Below are positions 16,449 to 22,806 of a stretch of 22,806 nt of DNA, piece after piece. The stretch's first letter is position 1. The number at the start of each line of letters is the position of its first letter. Made by a program: the position numbers and the translations under genes. Source of the stretch: SIAJ01 sp036266155 (lineage in GTDB: Bacteria; Planctomycetota; Planctomycetia; Gemmatales; Gemmataceae); contig DATANR010000435.1 of assembly GCA_036266155.1 (NCBI GenBank), forward strand, positions 1 to 22,806, written 5' to 3'. A model generated the notes under the pieces. It was not told where the DNA came from. It saw only the letters and a program-made list of their open reading frames with translations, and ran no database searches.

Positions 16449-17028
16449 TCGCGGGCTCCGGCGGGAGGGGTTCCGCGCGCAGGGCCAGCTCGCGGGCCAG
16501 CCTGCGCAGGATGCGGCGAACGCTTCCTTCATGGAGACCAGTCCGTGCCGCAATCTCCGTCAGCGGCAGTCCTTCACGACGCAACATCAACACGGGATGG
16601 TGCTCCGGCGGGCACAGTTCGAGCATCGTGTCCCACAACTCTTGTGCCTGAACGATTTCGCTCGCACGTTCGTTGCGTGAATCATCGACGGCTTCAGCCT
16701 CGGCGGCCGGCGAGCGTTCGGCAGCAACATCGGGCGTCAGTTGGCGGACGCGCGTCAGCAGTCGACGCCGGGCGATGGTCGCGAGCAACGCTCGCAAGCG
16801 TGCTTCATCCTCGACGGACCAGCCCTCTTGACTGAGCCGACGAATGACTTGCACCCAGACCGACTGCACCACATCCGTGGAATCGAATTTCGAGCGGAGT
16901 TGATCGGAAAGTTGCCGGCGAACCAGGGCGCGCAGATAGGGAGCGTAGGTGTCAAAAAGCGTGCCCGCGGCCTGGATGTCGCCACGGGCGAGGCGTTCGA
17001 TCAAGGCATCAGCCGGCCGATCGGGCAT
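16432..17028 (-). CDS. ECF-type RNA polymerase sigma factor (planctomycete, kinase-linked)
   Basis: A 198-residue sigma-70 family factor of the extracytoplasmic-function class. Region 2 is LFDTYAPYLRALVRRQL through FDSTDVVQSVWVQVIRRL, where the DSTDVVQS string is typical of planctomycete ECFs. Region 4 is the HTH GLPLTEIAARTGLHEGSVRR near 155-175. Planctomycetes are known to carry ECF groups encoded beside Ser/Thr kinases, and this pair fits: the downstream kinase overlaps it by 17 bp. No classical anti-sigma factor is visible, so activation may be by the kinase (inference). Its start overlaps the end of the upstream N-motif protein by 20 bp. Confidence 0.94.
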   Translation of the reverse strand: MPDRPADALIERLARGDIQAAGTLFDTYAPYLRALVRRQLSDQLRSKFDSTDVVQSVWVQVIRRLSQEGWSVEDEARLRALLATIARRRLLTRVRQLTPDVAAERSPAAEAEAVDDSRNERASEIVQAQELWDTMLELCPPEHHPVLMLRREGLPLTEIAARTGLHEGSVRRILRRLARELALRAEPLPPEPANDPDR

Positions 17029-17989
17029 TCCGTCGCTCCCACTCGCTCAGGGCGGAGGCGGAGCCGAACGCGTCCCGGGCGGGGCGGGCGGGTCGATTAG
17101 TCGCCGCGTAAATGGCGCCGCCGCCGAGCACGCCGATGGCGGCCATCCAGATCGAATCCGAAACACTCGGCATGCCGTCCGGCCACGAGGGCGCCAGATC
17201 AGCGACGCGGCCGAGGAACTGGCTCGCCGTTGCACTCAGCGTCGAAAGGTCGAAAGGCAGCAAGCCGGCCACGGGATCGCTCGTCGTCGGCGCTGTTGGT
17301 GTTTCCGTCTCAGAGGTAGCCGTCGACGGCGTAACCGAGAGCGGCGGCTCGGCCGATGACGGCGGTGGCGGCGCCGGCAACTCGTCGGCCGAGCCGAGAA
17401 CTGCCGTGTTCGCGTACGGGCCGATCCGACCCGTGGAGACTGGCGCTGTGATCGCCACTTGAATCTGCGTCGCTTGAACAGCGCTCGCCTGCACGGCTGC
17501 CGCCGCCTGAGCAGCCGCCGTCGGGGTTGCGGCATTGTTCGATTCGGCCGGATTGGAGATCGCGGGGTTCGCGGGCGTCGCGGCTGGCGTGTGAGCAGCC
17601 ACGTGCGGCTGAGCGATCACCGATCCCGTGCCTGAACCGACCTCTGCCGATTGGCCTGAATCCGCGGGCCCGCCATCGTTGCCGCTCACCACGACCGGCG
17701 GCGGTTGCGTTGGTTGCACCGGCTCCGTCGGTTGCGTCCCGTGGTAGCCCCAGTAGCCGCCGAACCCAAAGGGCTCGTGAATCACGATGATCGGCTCGAC
17801 GAAACGCACGTTGACGACCGTGCCGTCCGCGATGACGCCGCGGGTTTCCCAAGTTGCAGTCGCGAAGGTGACGTACGGTTGGCTCGTCGGGGCCGCGAAG
17901 TGCGACGGGCCTGCGAACATGAAGTACGAGGACGGCAGAGCGCGATCCTCGATGGACTCGACGTTCAATGATCGGAAGTTATTGCGCAT
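17009..17989 (-). CDS. Surface/membrane protein with planctomycete N-motif and C-terminal TM
   Basis: A 326-residue protein. The N-terminus MRNNFRSLNVESIEDRALPS carries the L-x-x-E-x-x-E-D-R-x-x-P-S motif typical of many exported planctomycete proteins. A possible beta domain follows (YVTFATATWETRGVIADGTVVNVRFVEP). The long middle (about 90-270) is low-complexity Pro/Thr/Ala/Gln with no fold visible. A C-terminal transmembrane segment (DSIWMAAIGVLGGGAIYAA) is followed by an Arg-rich tail. I think it is a surface protein anchored at the membrane; a role as input or target of the sigma/kinase pair is inference from the 20-bp overlap with the sigma gene. ATG 17989 was chosen; GTG 18001 adds four residues. 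No Shine-Dalgarno on this strand. Confidence 0.8.
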   Translation of the reverse strand: MRNNFRSLNVESIEDRALPSSYFMFAGPSHFAAPTSQPYVTFATATWETRGVIADGTVVNVRFVEPIIVIHEPFGFGGYWGYHGTQPTEPVQPTQPPPVVVSGNDGGPADSGQSAEVGSGTGSVIAQPHVAAHTPAATPANPAISNPAESNNAATPTAAAQAAAAVQASAVQATQIQVAITAPVSTGRIGPYANTAVLGSADELPAPPPPSSAEPPLSVTPSTATSETETPTAPTTSDPVAGLLPFDLSTLSATASQFLGRVADLAPSWPDGMPSVSDSIWMAAIGVLGGGAIYAATNRPARPARDAFGSASALSEWERRNARSAG

Positions 17990-18582
17990 CGGAGGACTCA
18001 CGGGAGGGACTGTGGTCAGTCCGTGAACTCAGAGACGGTACGGCTAGGGTGTATCTTACGCACGTGCGAATCGGGATGTCTAGCCTTCGCTTGGTTTGGT
18101 TCCAAAACACAAACCCACAAAACGCACGGACGGTCCGGATGAAGGGGGGAGTCTGGTCGCGGGAGTCTCGCCAATCCTGCCGAGACCGCTCACCCCCCTC
18201 ATCCGGACCTACCGCAATTTCCGTCGGCGAACATGTTGATTTCGACTTATTCGGACACGTACCCGTCTTGGCCATAGGCGAGCACGGAGAATTCGAATCC
18301 AGCTGAACCACCTACGCATGGGCGTCCCCAGTAATCCTGGAGGCCGGCCGCCGGACTCCCTCAAGTTCGGCGGCACGGCATCCAGGTTGCCTCCGGGCTA
18401 GCCGGCGGCAAATAAATAGAGGCGGATCGACCGTTCGCGGCTCGTCCGGTCGTCGACCTCCGAATAAGTAATCGCGCGTTCGATGGAAAAGCGGGCGCTC
18501 GAGATACTCATTTTTTGGCTCGCACCCTAAGCCGTTCTTCAGACTGAATTTCTGGCCGAGCATCTCGGCAGCGGAGGGTAGG
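17990..18582. other. 593-bp stretch without intact gene
   Basis: Its left part is the upstream region of the N-motif/sigma/kinase unit and contains the structured element 18133-18208. From about 18300 to 18580 no coding sequence is recognised. It may include eroded 5' sequence of the adjoining metalloprotease pseudogene, but I could not read any conserved motif there. Confidence 0.5.
18133..18208. repeat. 76-nt imperfect palindrome upstream of the sigma/kinase unit
   Basis: Outer arms GTCCGGATGA (18133-18142) and TCATCCGGAC (18199-18208) pair perfectly, extended by GGGGGG/CCCCCC with one bulged A. Inside, GTCTCG and CGAGAC form a second stem around CCAATCCTGC. It lies ~145 bp upstream of ATG 17989. 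It could be a leader RNA structure, a terminator of an older upstream gene, or a repeat-family member. Confidence 0.6.
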
Positions 18583-19195
18583 TTCAACGACGGCGTGCTC
18601 GGCTTCACGACGGCGGCCAACGAAATCTACTTCGCGGCCGGCTGAAACATGTACACCGGCGCTGATCCGGCCTGGATCGCGGCGAACCAGTTCGACTTCC
18701 AGACGCTGGCGACGCACGAGTTGGCTCACGCCCTCGGTCTGAGCGAAAGTGCCGACCCGAATTCGGTCATGTACGAGTACCTGGCGCCGGGCATTGGTCC
18801 GGCACGGGTTCACCGAGACGAACCTCGCGCTCATCAACACCGATGCGGATCGGTTCATGAAGCTGGCGGCGCCAGTAAAGATCACTCCGCCGGCGGTGTT
18901 GATGCCGATGCAGGTCGCAAGCCCAACAGCGCTCGCGGTCGGGTTGCCGGCTCTGGGAATCAGCGACGCCACGGCAAAGTCAACGTTTGGTGGGCGACCA
19001 AGCCAAGCCGGTCCGAGCAACCCAGTCCTCGTTGGCGGCGCCGGCGACGATTTGCAACTCGGCCAACCCGGCCGCGACCTCTTGATTGGCGGCTTTGGCG
19101 GGGCTGCACGAACGGTCGACGGCGATGATGCCACCAGTTCTGGGATCACGGAGTTGGATTCGATCGAATTGGAAGGGCGCCTGTCAGTCGACTGA
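18583..19195 (+). pseudogene. Degraded matrixin-type metalloprotease
   Basis: The readable part starts near GRFNDGVLGFTTAANEIYF and meets an in-frame TGA at 18643-18645, where relatives would have Trp (AAG-stop-NMYTG). It continues in the same frame through the zinc-binding motif HELAHALGLSE and the Met-turn region SADPNSVMYEYLAPG. A +1 frameshift between about 18790 and 18812 then moves the frame; the rest reads FTETNLALINTDADRFMKLA and ends with a Gly/Asp-rich repeat like calcium-binding RTX repeats (VLVGGAGDDLQLGQPGRDLL). The 5' half of a normal gene is missing. HExxH is present, but the third zinc-ligand His of matrixins is replaced here (LGLSESAD). Two lesions plus truncation make this a pseudogene rather than a sequencing artefact. 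Confidence 0.8.
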
Positions 19196-19214
19196 CGAGC
19201 GGGCAACAATGAAG

Positions 19215-19258
19215 CAGCCCGCGGGCGCGACCAAAGAAATGGTCGCTCCTGCGGGCTG
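19215..19258. terminator. Hairpin between the metalloprotease remnant and the desaturase
   Basis: Arms 19215-19233 and 19240-19258 pair over 19 positions with one mismatch and one G-T pair, around the loop AAGAAA. It sits 21 bp past the desaturase stop (19280) and 20 bp past the pseudogene stop. Strong stem but no T-run, so bidirectional termination is likely but not certain. Confidence 0.6.
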
Positions 19259-19279
19259 TCGTTCTTCACTTCGACCGCA

Positions 19280-20404
19280 TTAGACAGAAATCGGTTGGCC
19301 CATCTTCTTTAACCATCGGTAATGCGATGCGAGCCCGGCCCGGAATGTCGGCTTCATGCGATAGGGGATGCCGTAATCCTGGCACGTTTCTTCGACGATC
19401 CGCGCGATCGCCGGATAATGCACGTGGCAAACCTGCGGGAACAGGTGGTGTTCGATCTGAAAGTTCAGCCCGCCGAGCCACCAGGATAGCGGCTTGTTGT
19501 GTGGGGCGAAATTCACCGTCGTCTCCACTTGATGCTCGGCCCAGCCATGTTCGAACCGGCTCGACTTTTCATCGGGCATGGGGAACTCGGCCTCGCTGAC
19601 GCAATGGGCGAGCTGGAAGACGATGCTCATCGCCACGCCCATGACGCCGGTCACGATGAAGTAATACAGGATGACTTGCCAGGCGGGGTGAAAGAACATG
19701 GGCACCGCCACCATCCACGAATAGGACCACACTTTGCCGGCGACAAAGACAAACAGGTCCCAGCCGCGCGGCCGCGGAATTTTGTGCGGACCCATGTAGC
19801 CGGTGATGACCTCTTTGAAGTCGCCGTACAGGTGCCAGCGCGACGCGGTGATGCCGTAGAGCATGAACAGGTAGATGTGCTGCCAGCGATGGAACCAGCG
19901 CCGCTTCTGATGCGGCGTCACGCGAACGATCGAGCCGATTTCCACGTCCGTATCGACGCCCGTCACGTTGGGATACGTGTGGTGGATGATCACATGCTTC
20001 CACTTCCACAGGTAGGAACTGGCGCCGAGAAAATCGAGCGAATAGGCCGCCAGGCGGTTCACCCAGCGGCGTCGCGAATAAGCATGGTGCCCGCCGTCGT
20101 GCTGGATGCTGAATCCAATGGCGGCCATGGCCATGGCGAGTGACACGGCCGCGGGGAGCGCCTGCCACCAGGTCTCGACGACGAACACGAGCAACACCCA
20201 CGAACCAACCAACCACGTCATGATCGCGGCCGTCTTGAAATACATCGAGAATTGATCGCGCTCGCGCTTGCCGTTCTCTTTGAAATAGGCATCGACCCGA
20301 CGGCGAACTTCCGCCTGAAAACCATCATCGGCCGTGAACTTGGGTCGTGTCTGCGCAATCGTCGGGCGTGAACTATTGGGAGCTTCGAGCAAAGCGTTTG
20401 GCAT
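19280..20404 (-). CDS. Front-end-type fatty acid desaturase
   Basis: A 374-residue membrane di-iron desaturase introducing a double bond into fatty acyl chains. The three histidine boxes are HDGGHH (102-107), KHVIIHHTYPN (137-142) and QIEHHLFP (316-323). The Gln at the start of the third box is the mark of front-end (delta-5/delta-6-like) desaturases. Four hydrophobic stretches flank the boxes (TAAIMTWLVGSWVLLVFVVE, ALPAAVSLAMAMAAIGFSIQ, VILYYFIVTGVMGVAMSIVF). No fused cytochrome b5 domain is present. Regiospecificity cannot be read from sequence. ATG 20404 was chosen; the frame is open to 20485 with other ATGs, and no Shine-Dalgarno settles it. It stands alone on its transcript. Confidence 0.92.
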   Translation of the reverse strand: MPNALLEAPNSSRPTIAQTRPKFTADDGFQAEVRRRVDAYFKENGKRERDQFSMYFKTAAIMTWLVGSWVLLVFVVETWWQALPAAVSLAMAMAAIGFSIQHDGGHHAYSRRRWVNRLAAYSLDFLGASSYLWKWKHVIIHHTYPNVTGVDTDVEIGSIVRVTPHQKRRWFHRWQHIYLFMLYGITASRWHLYGDFKEVITGYMGPHKIPRPRGWDLFVFVAGKVWSYSWMVAVPMFFHPAWQVILYYFIVTGVMGVAMSIVFQLAHCVSEAEFPMPDEKSSRFEHGWAEHQVETTVNFAPHNKPLSWWLGGLNFQIEHHLFPQVCHVHYPAIARIVEETCQDYGIPYRMKPTFRAGLASHYRWLKKMGQPISV

Positions 20405-20804
20405 TCTCTGACTCTGGGGGCGATAAGGAACCGGGCAGGGAAGTCTAACGTCCGTTACGTCGTATGTCGAGTCCGTCATGAACATTTCGCCGTATATGAA
20501 CGAGCCGCCATCTCGTGGACGGATCGAAAAGCGGTGGGGAGTTTGACGCTGAGACAGAACGCCGCATGCAGGTCTCAGCAGGGAGCAGAGGGTAGGGATT
20601 AACGCAACCGCTCGCGCGATACGATCCAGTTGTCTACGGGCCGAGCAACAATGGGATTATCAGTAAGAGCGTGCGGAAGGCAACTCCGATTCGCAAAGTC
20701 GCGGCCGCCACGCAGGAATTTCACAAACAAATGCGCAAGAGCCGCTGACATTGCCGAAAATTCAATGGCCTATTGGCCCCGTAAATAGCTACATTAGTTG
20801 CGGT

Positions 20805-20823
20805 GGGCGGGAATATCCCGCCC
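20805..20823. repeat. Short GC palindrome
   Basis: GGGCGGGA pairs with TCCCGCCC across three bases. It lies 175 bp before the RNA-binding protein gene. It resembles in plan the palindrome at 22626-22647. Confidence 0.5.
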
Positions 20824-20987
20824 GGACGTCGAACCGATCGCATCCCCGTCCCGCAGACTCCCGGCCCATCGGGACAGCCCGACAGGCGAAGCCATCTGGC
20901 GGGACTTCATCCCTGCCCGTTCCCTGTCCCCCGTGCCCGTTGTTCGGGTTCGGCTGCCATATCTCGTCATGTGTTTGTCGTTCGGCT

Positions 20988-20993
20988 GGGAGG
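20988..20993 (+). promoter_or_regulatory. Shine-Dalgarno GGGAGG deciding a GTG start
   Basis: GGGAGG stands five bases before GTG 20999. It selects that codon over the earlier in-frame ATG codons (for example 20798), whose extra ~67 residues show no domain. Confidence 0.8.
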
Positions 20994-20998
20994 AAATT

Positions 20999-21337
20999 GT
21001 GAGCAAGAACTTGTACGTCGGGAACTTGGCCTTTGGGACCACCTCCGCGGACCTCGAACAGCTGTTCGGGACCTTTGGCAGCGTCACCAAGGCCCAGGTC
21101 GTTACTGACCGCGAGACCGGCCAGTCGCGCGGTTTCGCATTCGTCGAAATGGCAGGTGGCGGCGATGAAGCGATCAAGGCCCTGAATCTGAGCCAGTTCC
21201 AGGGTCGCAGTATCACGGTGAACGAAGCCCGGCCACGCGAGGATCGGCCTCGTGGCGGCGGCGGCGGTGGTGGTGGCCGTGGCGGCTACGGAGGGGGTGG
21301 CGGTGGCGGTGGCGGCGGTGGGCGCCGTCGTTACTAG
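20999..21337 (+). CDS. RRM RNA-binding protein with Gly-rich tail
   Basis: A 112-residue single RNA-recognition-motif protein, like the small Rbp proteins of cyanobacteria and other bacteria. RNP2 is LYVGNL (residues 5-10) and RNP1 is RGFAFVEM (44-51); the aromatic Tyr6, Phe46 and Phe48 that stack on RNA are present. The domain ends near ITVNEARP. The tail (~83-112) is almost only Gly with RGG/RGGY boxes and a closing RRRY, a pattern that adds nonspecific RNA binding or promotes condensation. It probably acts as an RNA chaperone in the cytoplasm; cold induction is known for cyanobacterial relatives but not shown here. The start is GTG, supported by an excellent Shine-Dalgarno. Confidence 0.93.
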   Translation: MSKNLYVGNLAFGTTSADLEQLFGTFGSVTKAQVVTDRETGQSRGFAFVEMAGGGDEAIKALNLSQFQGRSITVNEARPREDRPRGGGGGGGGRGGYGGGGGGGGGGGRRRY

Positions 21338-21477
21338 TCCGCGCAGTACGGACGAACTTACTTTGTCGCGTGTGCTGAGTTTCCGGCGCTGCCCTTAATG
21401 CGGTCGACGTATAGGGTTGCCCCGAGAATTCGGCACACTTCGTTTCCACCGATTTCTTTTTCGCACAAGGACCAGTG

Positions 21478-21669
21478 ATGGCCCAGACAGAACCAATGAC
21501 AGAAGATCGCAAGAAAGAGATTTTCGCTGCCCTGGTGGCTGCCCAAGATCGTGGGCTGGATGTTGCCCGATCCCGTGCCGACGTTGCCGGACGCTTCGGG
21601 ATTACGCGCGCACAATTGGCGGACATCGAGCGGGAAGGGATGGACCACGAGTGGCCGCCCCTGAGCTGA
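21478..21669 (+). CDS. Small HTH-like conserved protein
   Basis: A 63-residue acidic protein. The first third is a helix (EDRKKEIFAALVAAQDRG) and the second looks like a helix-turn-helix (ARSRADVAGRFGITRAQLAD) followed by IEREGMDHEWPPL. The closing EGxxxxWPPL is a pattern I associate with short planctomycete hypotheticals. It may bind DNA or a partner protein, but is too short for a sure call. AAGGA precedes ATG 21478 by nine bases; GTG 21475 is directly before it. It lies 140 bp after the RNA-binding protein gene on the same strand and may be read from its own promoter. Confidence 0.7.
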   Translation: MAQTEPMTEDRKKEIFAALVAAQDRGLDVARSRADVAGRFGITRAQLADIEREGMDHEWPPLS

Positions 21670-21709
21670 TTATTTGAACTTGTCTTGTCTCGAATGGATT
21701 GGCACGCGG

Positions 21710-21747
21710 ATGGAGTTTCGGCTTTGCGGGAAAAGCCGAAACTCCAT
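21710..21747. terminator. Perfect 16-bp hairpin between convergent genes
   Basis: Arms ATGGAGTTTCGGCTTT (21710-21725) and its exact complement (21732-21747) around GCGGGA. It lies 40 bp past the small HTH-like gene and 29 bp past the end of the minus-strand gene 21777-22502. There is no long T-run, so it is a likely bidirectional terminator or another palindromic repeat. Confidence 0.65.
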
Positions 21748-21776
21748 TGCATTTAGCAGTTGTTATTCAGCGAGAT

Positions 21777-22502
21777 TTAGCACTCGCTGAAACCGCTCTC
21801 GTCGCTGAGCACCGAGTCGAAGTCCGCCGCTCCGAGTCGCGTGGCAAGCTGATGGAACTCGTCCTCAAAGTGTGCGGCACTGTGATGTAAGTGCGCCGCC
21901 TCCGCGATCAGCACAATCTCGTTATCGCGGCGGACGCCATGCCGCCGCAAGATACGGCGGAACGGCTTCAAATCGCGCGCGTAGACGAAGAGCAATTTGT
22001 GCTCATCCAGCTGCACTTCGATGCGGCGACCGGCCGCGACCACGGCGACACCCGTACACCCGTCATTGAGCAACAGGTCTTCGAAGTCGCAGAAGTGGCT
22101 CATCAGCACGGGCAGATCGATATCGCCGCGACGCAGATCGAGATGTCGATCGCCCCGGCTGCCGTGGCTCGTCTCAAGGACCGCGTGAACGCGCTCGCCC
22201 AGTGGCGCGAGCAGATCGAGGAAGACGTCGAAGAGACGTTCCGCCGACACCGCCGCGCCCAGCACTGGCAGGCAAATCTGCGTCTCTGCGTCGCGGAATC
22301 GGCTCAGGCGATAACCTTCGCGGGGTGGAACCGGAACGCCGGGCCCGGGCCGGACGGCGTCGGTCAACAGGAAGTCGCCGTATCGGTTCTGCCGAACGTG
22401 CGACGGGGTGGTTTTGATCACGGTTCGATCGGCCCTCAAAAGGGTCGGGTGAGATTCGTTCAGTAGAAAGCTCGGGGGTTCATCAGGAGGTGTCGGGATC
22501 AT
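21777..22502 (-). CDS. Conserved hypothetical protein
   Basis: A 241-residue soluble protein that I do not recognise. The N-terminus is Pro-rich (MIPTPPDEPPSFLLNESHPT). The middle reads as an alternating alpha/beta domain: RLFDVFLDLLAPLGERVHAV, LETSHGSRGDRHLDL, DIDLPVLMSHFCDFEDLLLN, DGCTGVAVVAAGRRIEVQLD. The last third has EHKLLFVYARDLKPFRRILR and HLHHSAAHFEDEFHQLATRL. It has no signal peptide, membrane helix or enzyme motif that I can name. Codon bias and frame length support a real gene. ATG 22502 has GGGTGG just upstream; GTG 22511 is an alternative. It stands alone, converging with the HTH-like gene. Confidence 0.75.
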   Translation of the reverse strand: MIPTPPDEPPSFLLNESHPTLLRADRTVIKTTPSHVRQNRYGDFLLTDAVRPGPGVPVPPREGYRLSRFRDAETQICLPVLGAAVSAERLFDVFLDLLAPLGERVHAVLETSHGSRGDRHLDLRRGDIDLPVLMSHFCDFEDLLLNDGCTGVAVVAAGRRIEVQLDEHKLLFVYARDLKPFRRILRRHGVRRDNEIVLIAEAAHLHHSAAHFEDEFHQLATRLGAADFDSVLSDESGFSEC

Positions 22503-22625
22503 TATATCCACCCGACTCCACTGTCCGACCCGGCCTGCCTGATTTTAGCACGCGGTCCAAGTCAAACGGGGTAAGCTGGCGAGGTTTCCCGTGAATTCCG
22601 TTTCGCGGTGGTGGGGCAATTCATT

Positions 22626-22647
22626 CCGGTCGGGATGTCCCGACCGG
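22626..22647. repeat. Perfect palindrome beside the group II intron
   Basis: CCGGTCGGGA (22626-22635) and TCCCGACCGG (22638-22647) flank two bases. It lies about 20 bp past the predicted 3' end of the intron, that is, in the downstream exon. Confidence 0.7.
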
Positions 22648-22666
22648 TCCGGAAAAGCAGCCTACA

Positions 22667-22806
22667 ATCGGGTAGGAGGCGGGGTTACCCCGCCGTCCTC
22701 CCACACCACCGGACGTACTTGCGTATCCGGCGGTTCCTAACTGGGTTGTAACGCCTCGTACCGACGAACGAGATTCACCAGCCCAAGGGCATCCCACCAA
22801 CTGGTG
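22667..22806 (-). mobile_element. 3' end of a group II intron (domains V and VI)
   Basis: Minus strand. Domain V occupies 22705-22734: a stem from ACCGCCGGA/TCCGGTGGT, a second stem UAC/GUA capped by the GNRA tetraloop GCAA, and a 2-nt CG bulge on the 3' strand. The catalytic triad would be CGC. Domain VI (22667-22702) has an inner stem GGCGGGG/CCCCGCC and an outer stem GGGAGGA/TCCT-A-CCC with a single bulged A (at 22673), seven nucleotides from a 3' end GAT at 22667. This fits the branch-point spacing and the terminal AY of group II introns. The intron continues beyond the window to the right. Confidence 0.85.
22737..22806 (-). CDS. Intron-encoded protein (probable reverse transcriptase/maturase), C-terminal end
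   Basis: A frame entering from the right edge codes for 22 residues (TSWWDALGLVNL, then VRRYEALQPS) and stops with TAG at 22737-22739, just before intron domain V. In group II introns the reverse transcriptase/maturase gene lies in domain IV and ends right before domain V, so position and frame fit. The residues alone are too few to identify the family; the call rests on the RNA structure next to it. Confidence 0.6.
   Translation of the reverse strand, partial: TSWWDALGLVNLVRRYEALQPS

Larger units (their letters stand above)
20405..20998. other. 594-bp stretch without intact gene
   Basis: Holds the promoters of the divergent desaturase and RNA-binding protein genes. Between 20596 and 20748 a plus-strand frame without start reads as protein-like (YGPSNNGIISKS, ATPIRKVAAATQEFHKQM) and ends in TGA; it may be the tail of a lost gene. 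A GGGCGGGA-ATA-TCCCGCCC hairpin lies at 20805-20823. The rest up to 20987 is GC-rich with no recognisable feature. Confidence 0.5.

Noticed and set aside
18312..18620. Minus-strand open frame of 102 codons
   Set aside because: No motif, Arg/Pro-rich, and it overlaps the readable start of the metalloprotease remnant on the other strand.

Overview
The window looks like chromosomal DNA of a high-GC member of the Planctomycetota. The taxonomic evidence is gene content: a TIGR03067-type protein; an ECF sigma factor overlapping a Ser/Thr kinase with a DFH instead of DFG motif; a protein with the short planctomycete N-terminal motif (L-x-x-E-x-x-E-D-R-x-x-P-S); secreted PQQ-type, NHL and lactonase beta-propellers; zinc-ribbon membrane proteins; and an unusual number of perfect intergenic palindromes. 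No rRNA, tRNA, CRISPR array or plasmid/phage module was seen. The overall layout is ordinary chromosome with a few decayed or mobile pieces.

Left part (1-6002): glycerol kinase (glpK) converges with a two-gene minus-strand unit of small membrane proteins that have Asp/Arg-rich linkers, one of them with a zinc ribbon. That unit diverges from a plus-strand HI0933/YhiN-like flavoprotein, which is followed by a class I O-methyltransferase with a strong Shine-Dalgarno. Two tandem secreted paralogues of 123 residues each follow.

Middle (6014-11123, minus strand): a run of three exported beta-propeller proteins (lactonase, Tat-exported NHL-type, PQQ-type), with an SDR oxidoreductase upstream of them. 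An odd secreted Cys/Tyr/Gln-rich protein follows, with a clear intrinsic terminator. Three 19-bp tandem repeats sit between that terminator and the SDR gene.

Centre (11124-14189): a palindrome-rich gap leads to a CBM9-like plus alpha/beta-hydrolase gene that is broken by an in-frame TGA at codon 110. A TIGR03067 protein and a perfect 28-bp inverted repeat come next.

Regulatory trio (14196-17989, minus strand): a planctomycete N-motif membrane protein, an ECF sigma factor and a TPR-bearing Ser/Thr kinase overlap by 17-20 bp at each junction. This suggests one co-translated signalling unit. A structured element lies upstream.

Right part (18000-22806): a degraded matrixin-type metalloprotease pseudogene, a front-end fatty acid desaturase, an RRM/Gly-rich RNA-binding protein with a GTG start, a 63-residue HTH-like protein and an unrecognised 241-residue protein. 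At the right edge is the 3' end of a group II intron on the minus strand: domain V with a GCAA tetraloop and 2-nt bulge, domain VI with a bulged A seven nucleotides from the predicted 3' end, and the last codons of a probable intron-encoded protein that continues past the window. This intron is the clearest mobile element. No convincing new defence or biosynthetic system was found. The strongest leads are the sigma/kinase trio, the two in-frame TGA codons at likely Trp positions, and the palindromic repeat families.
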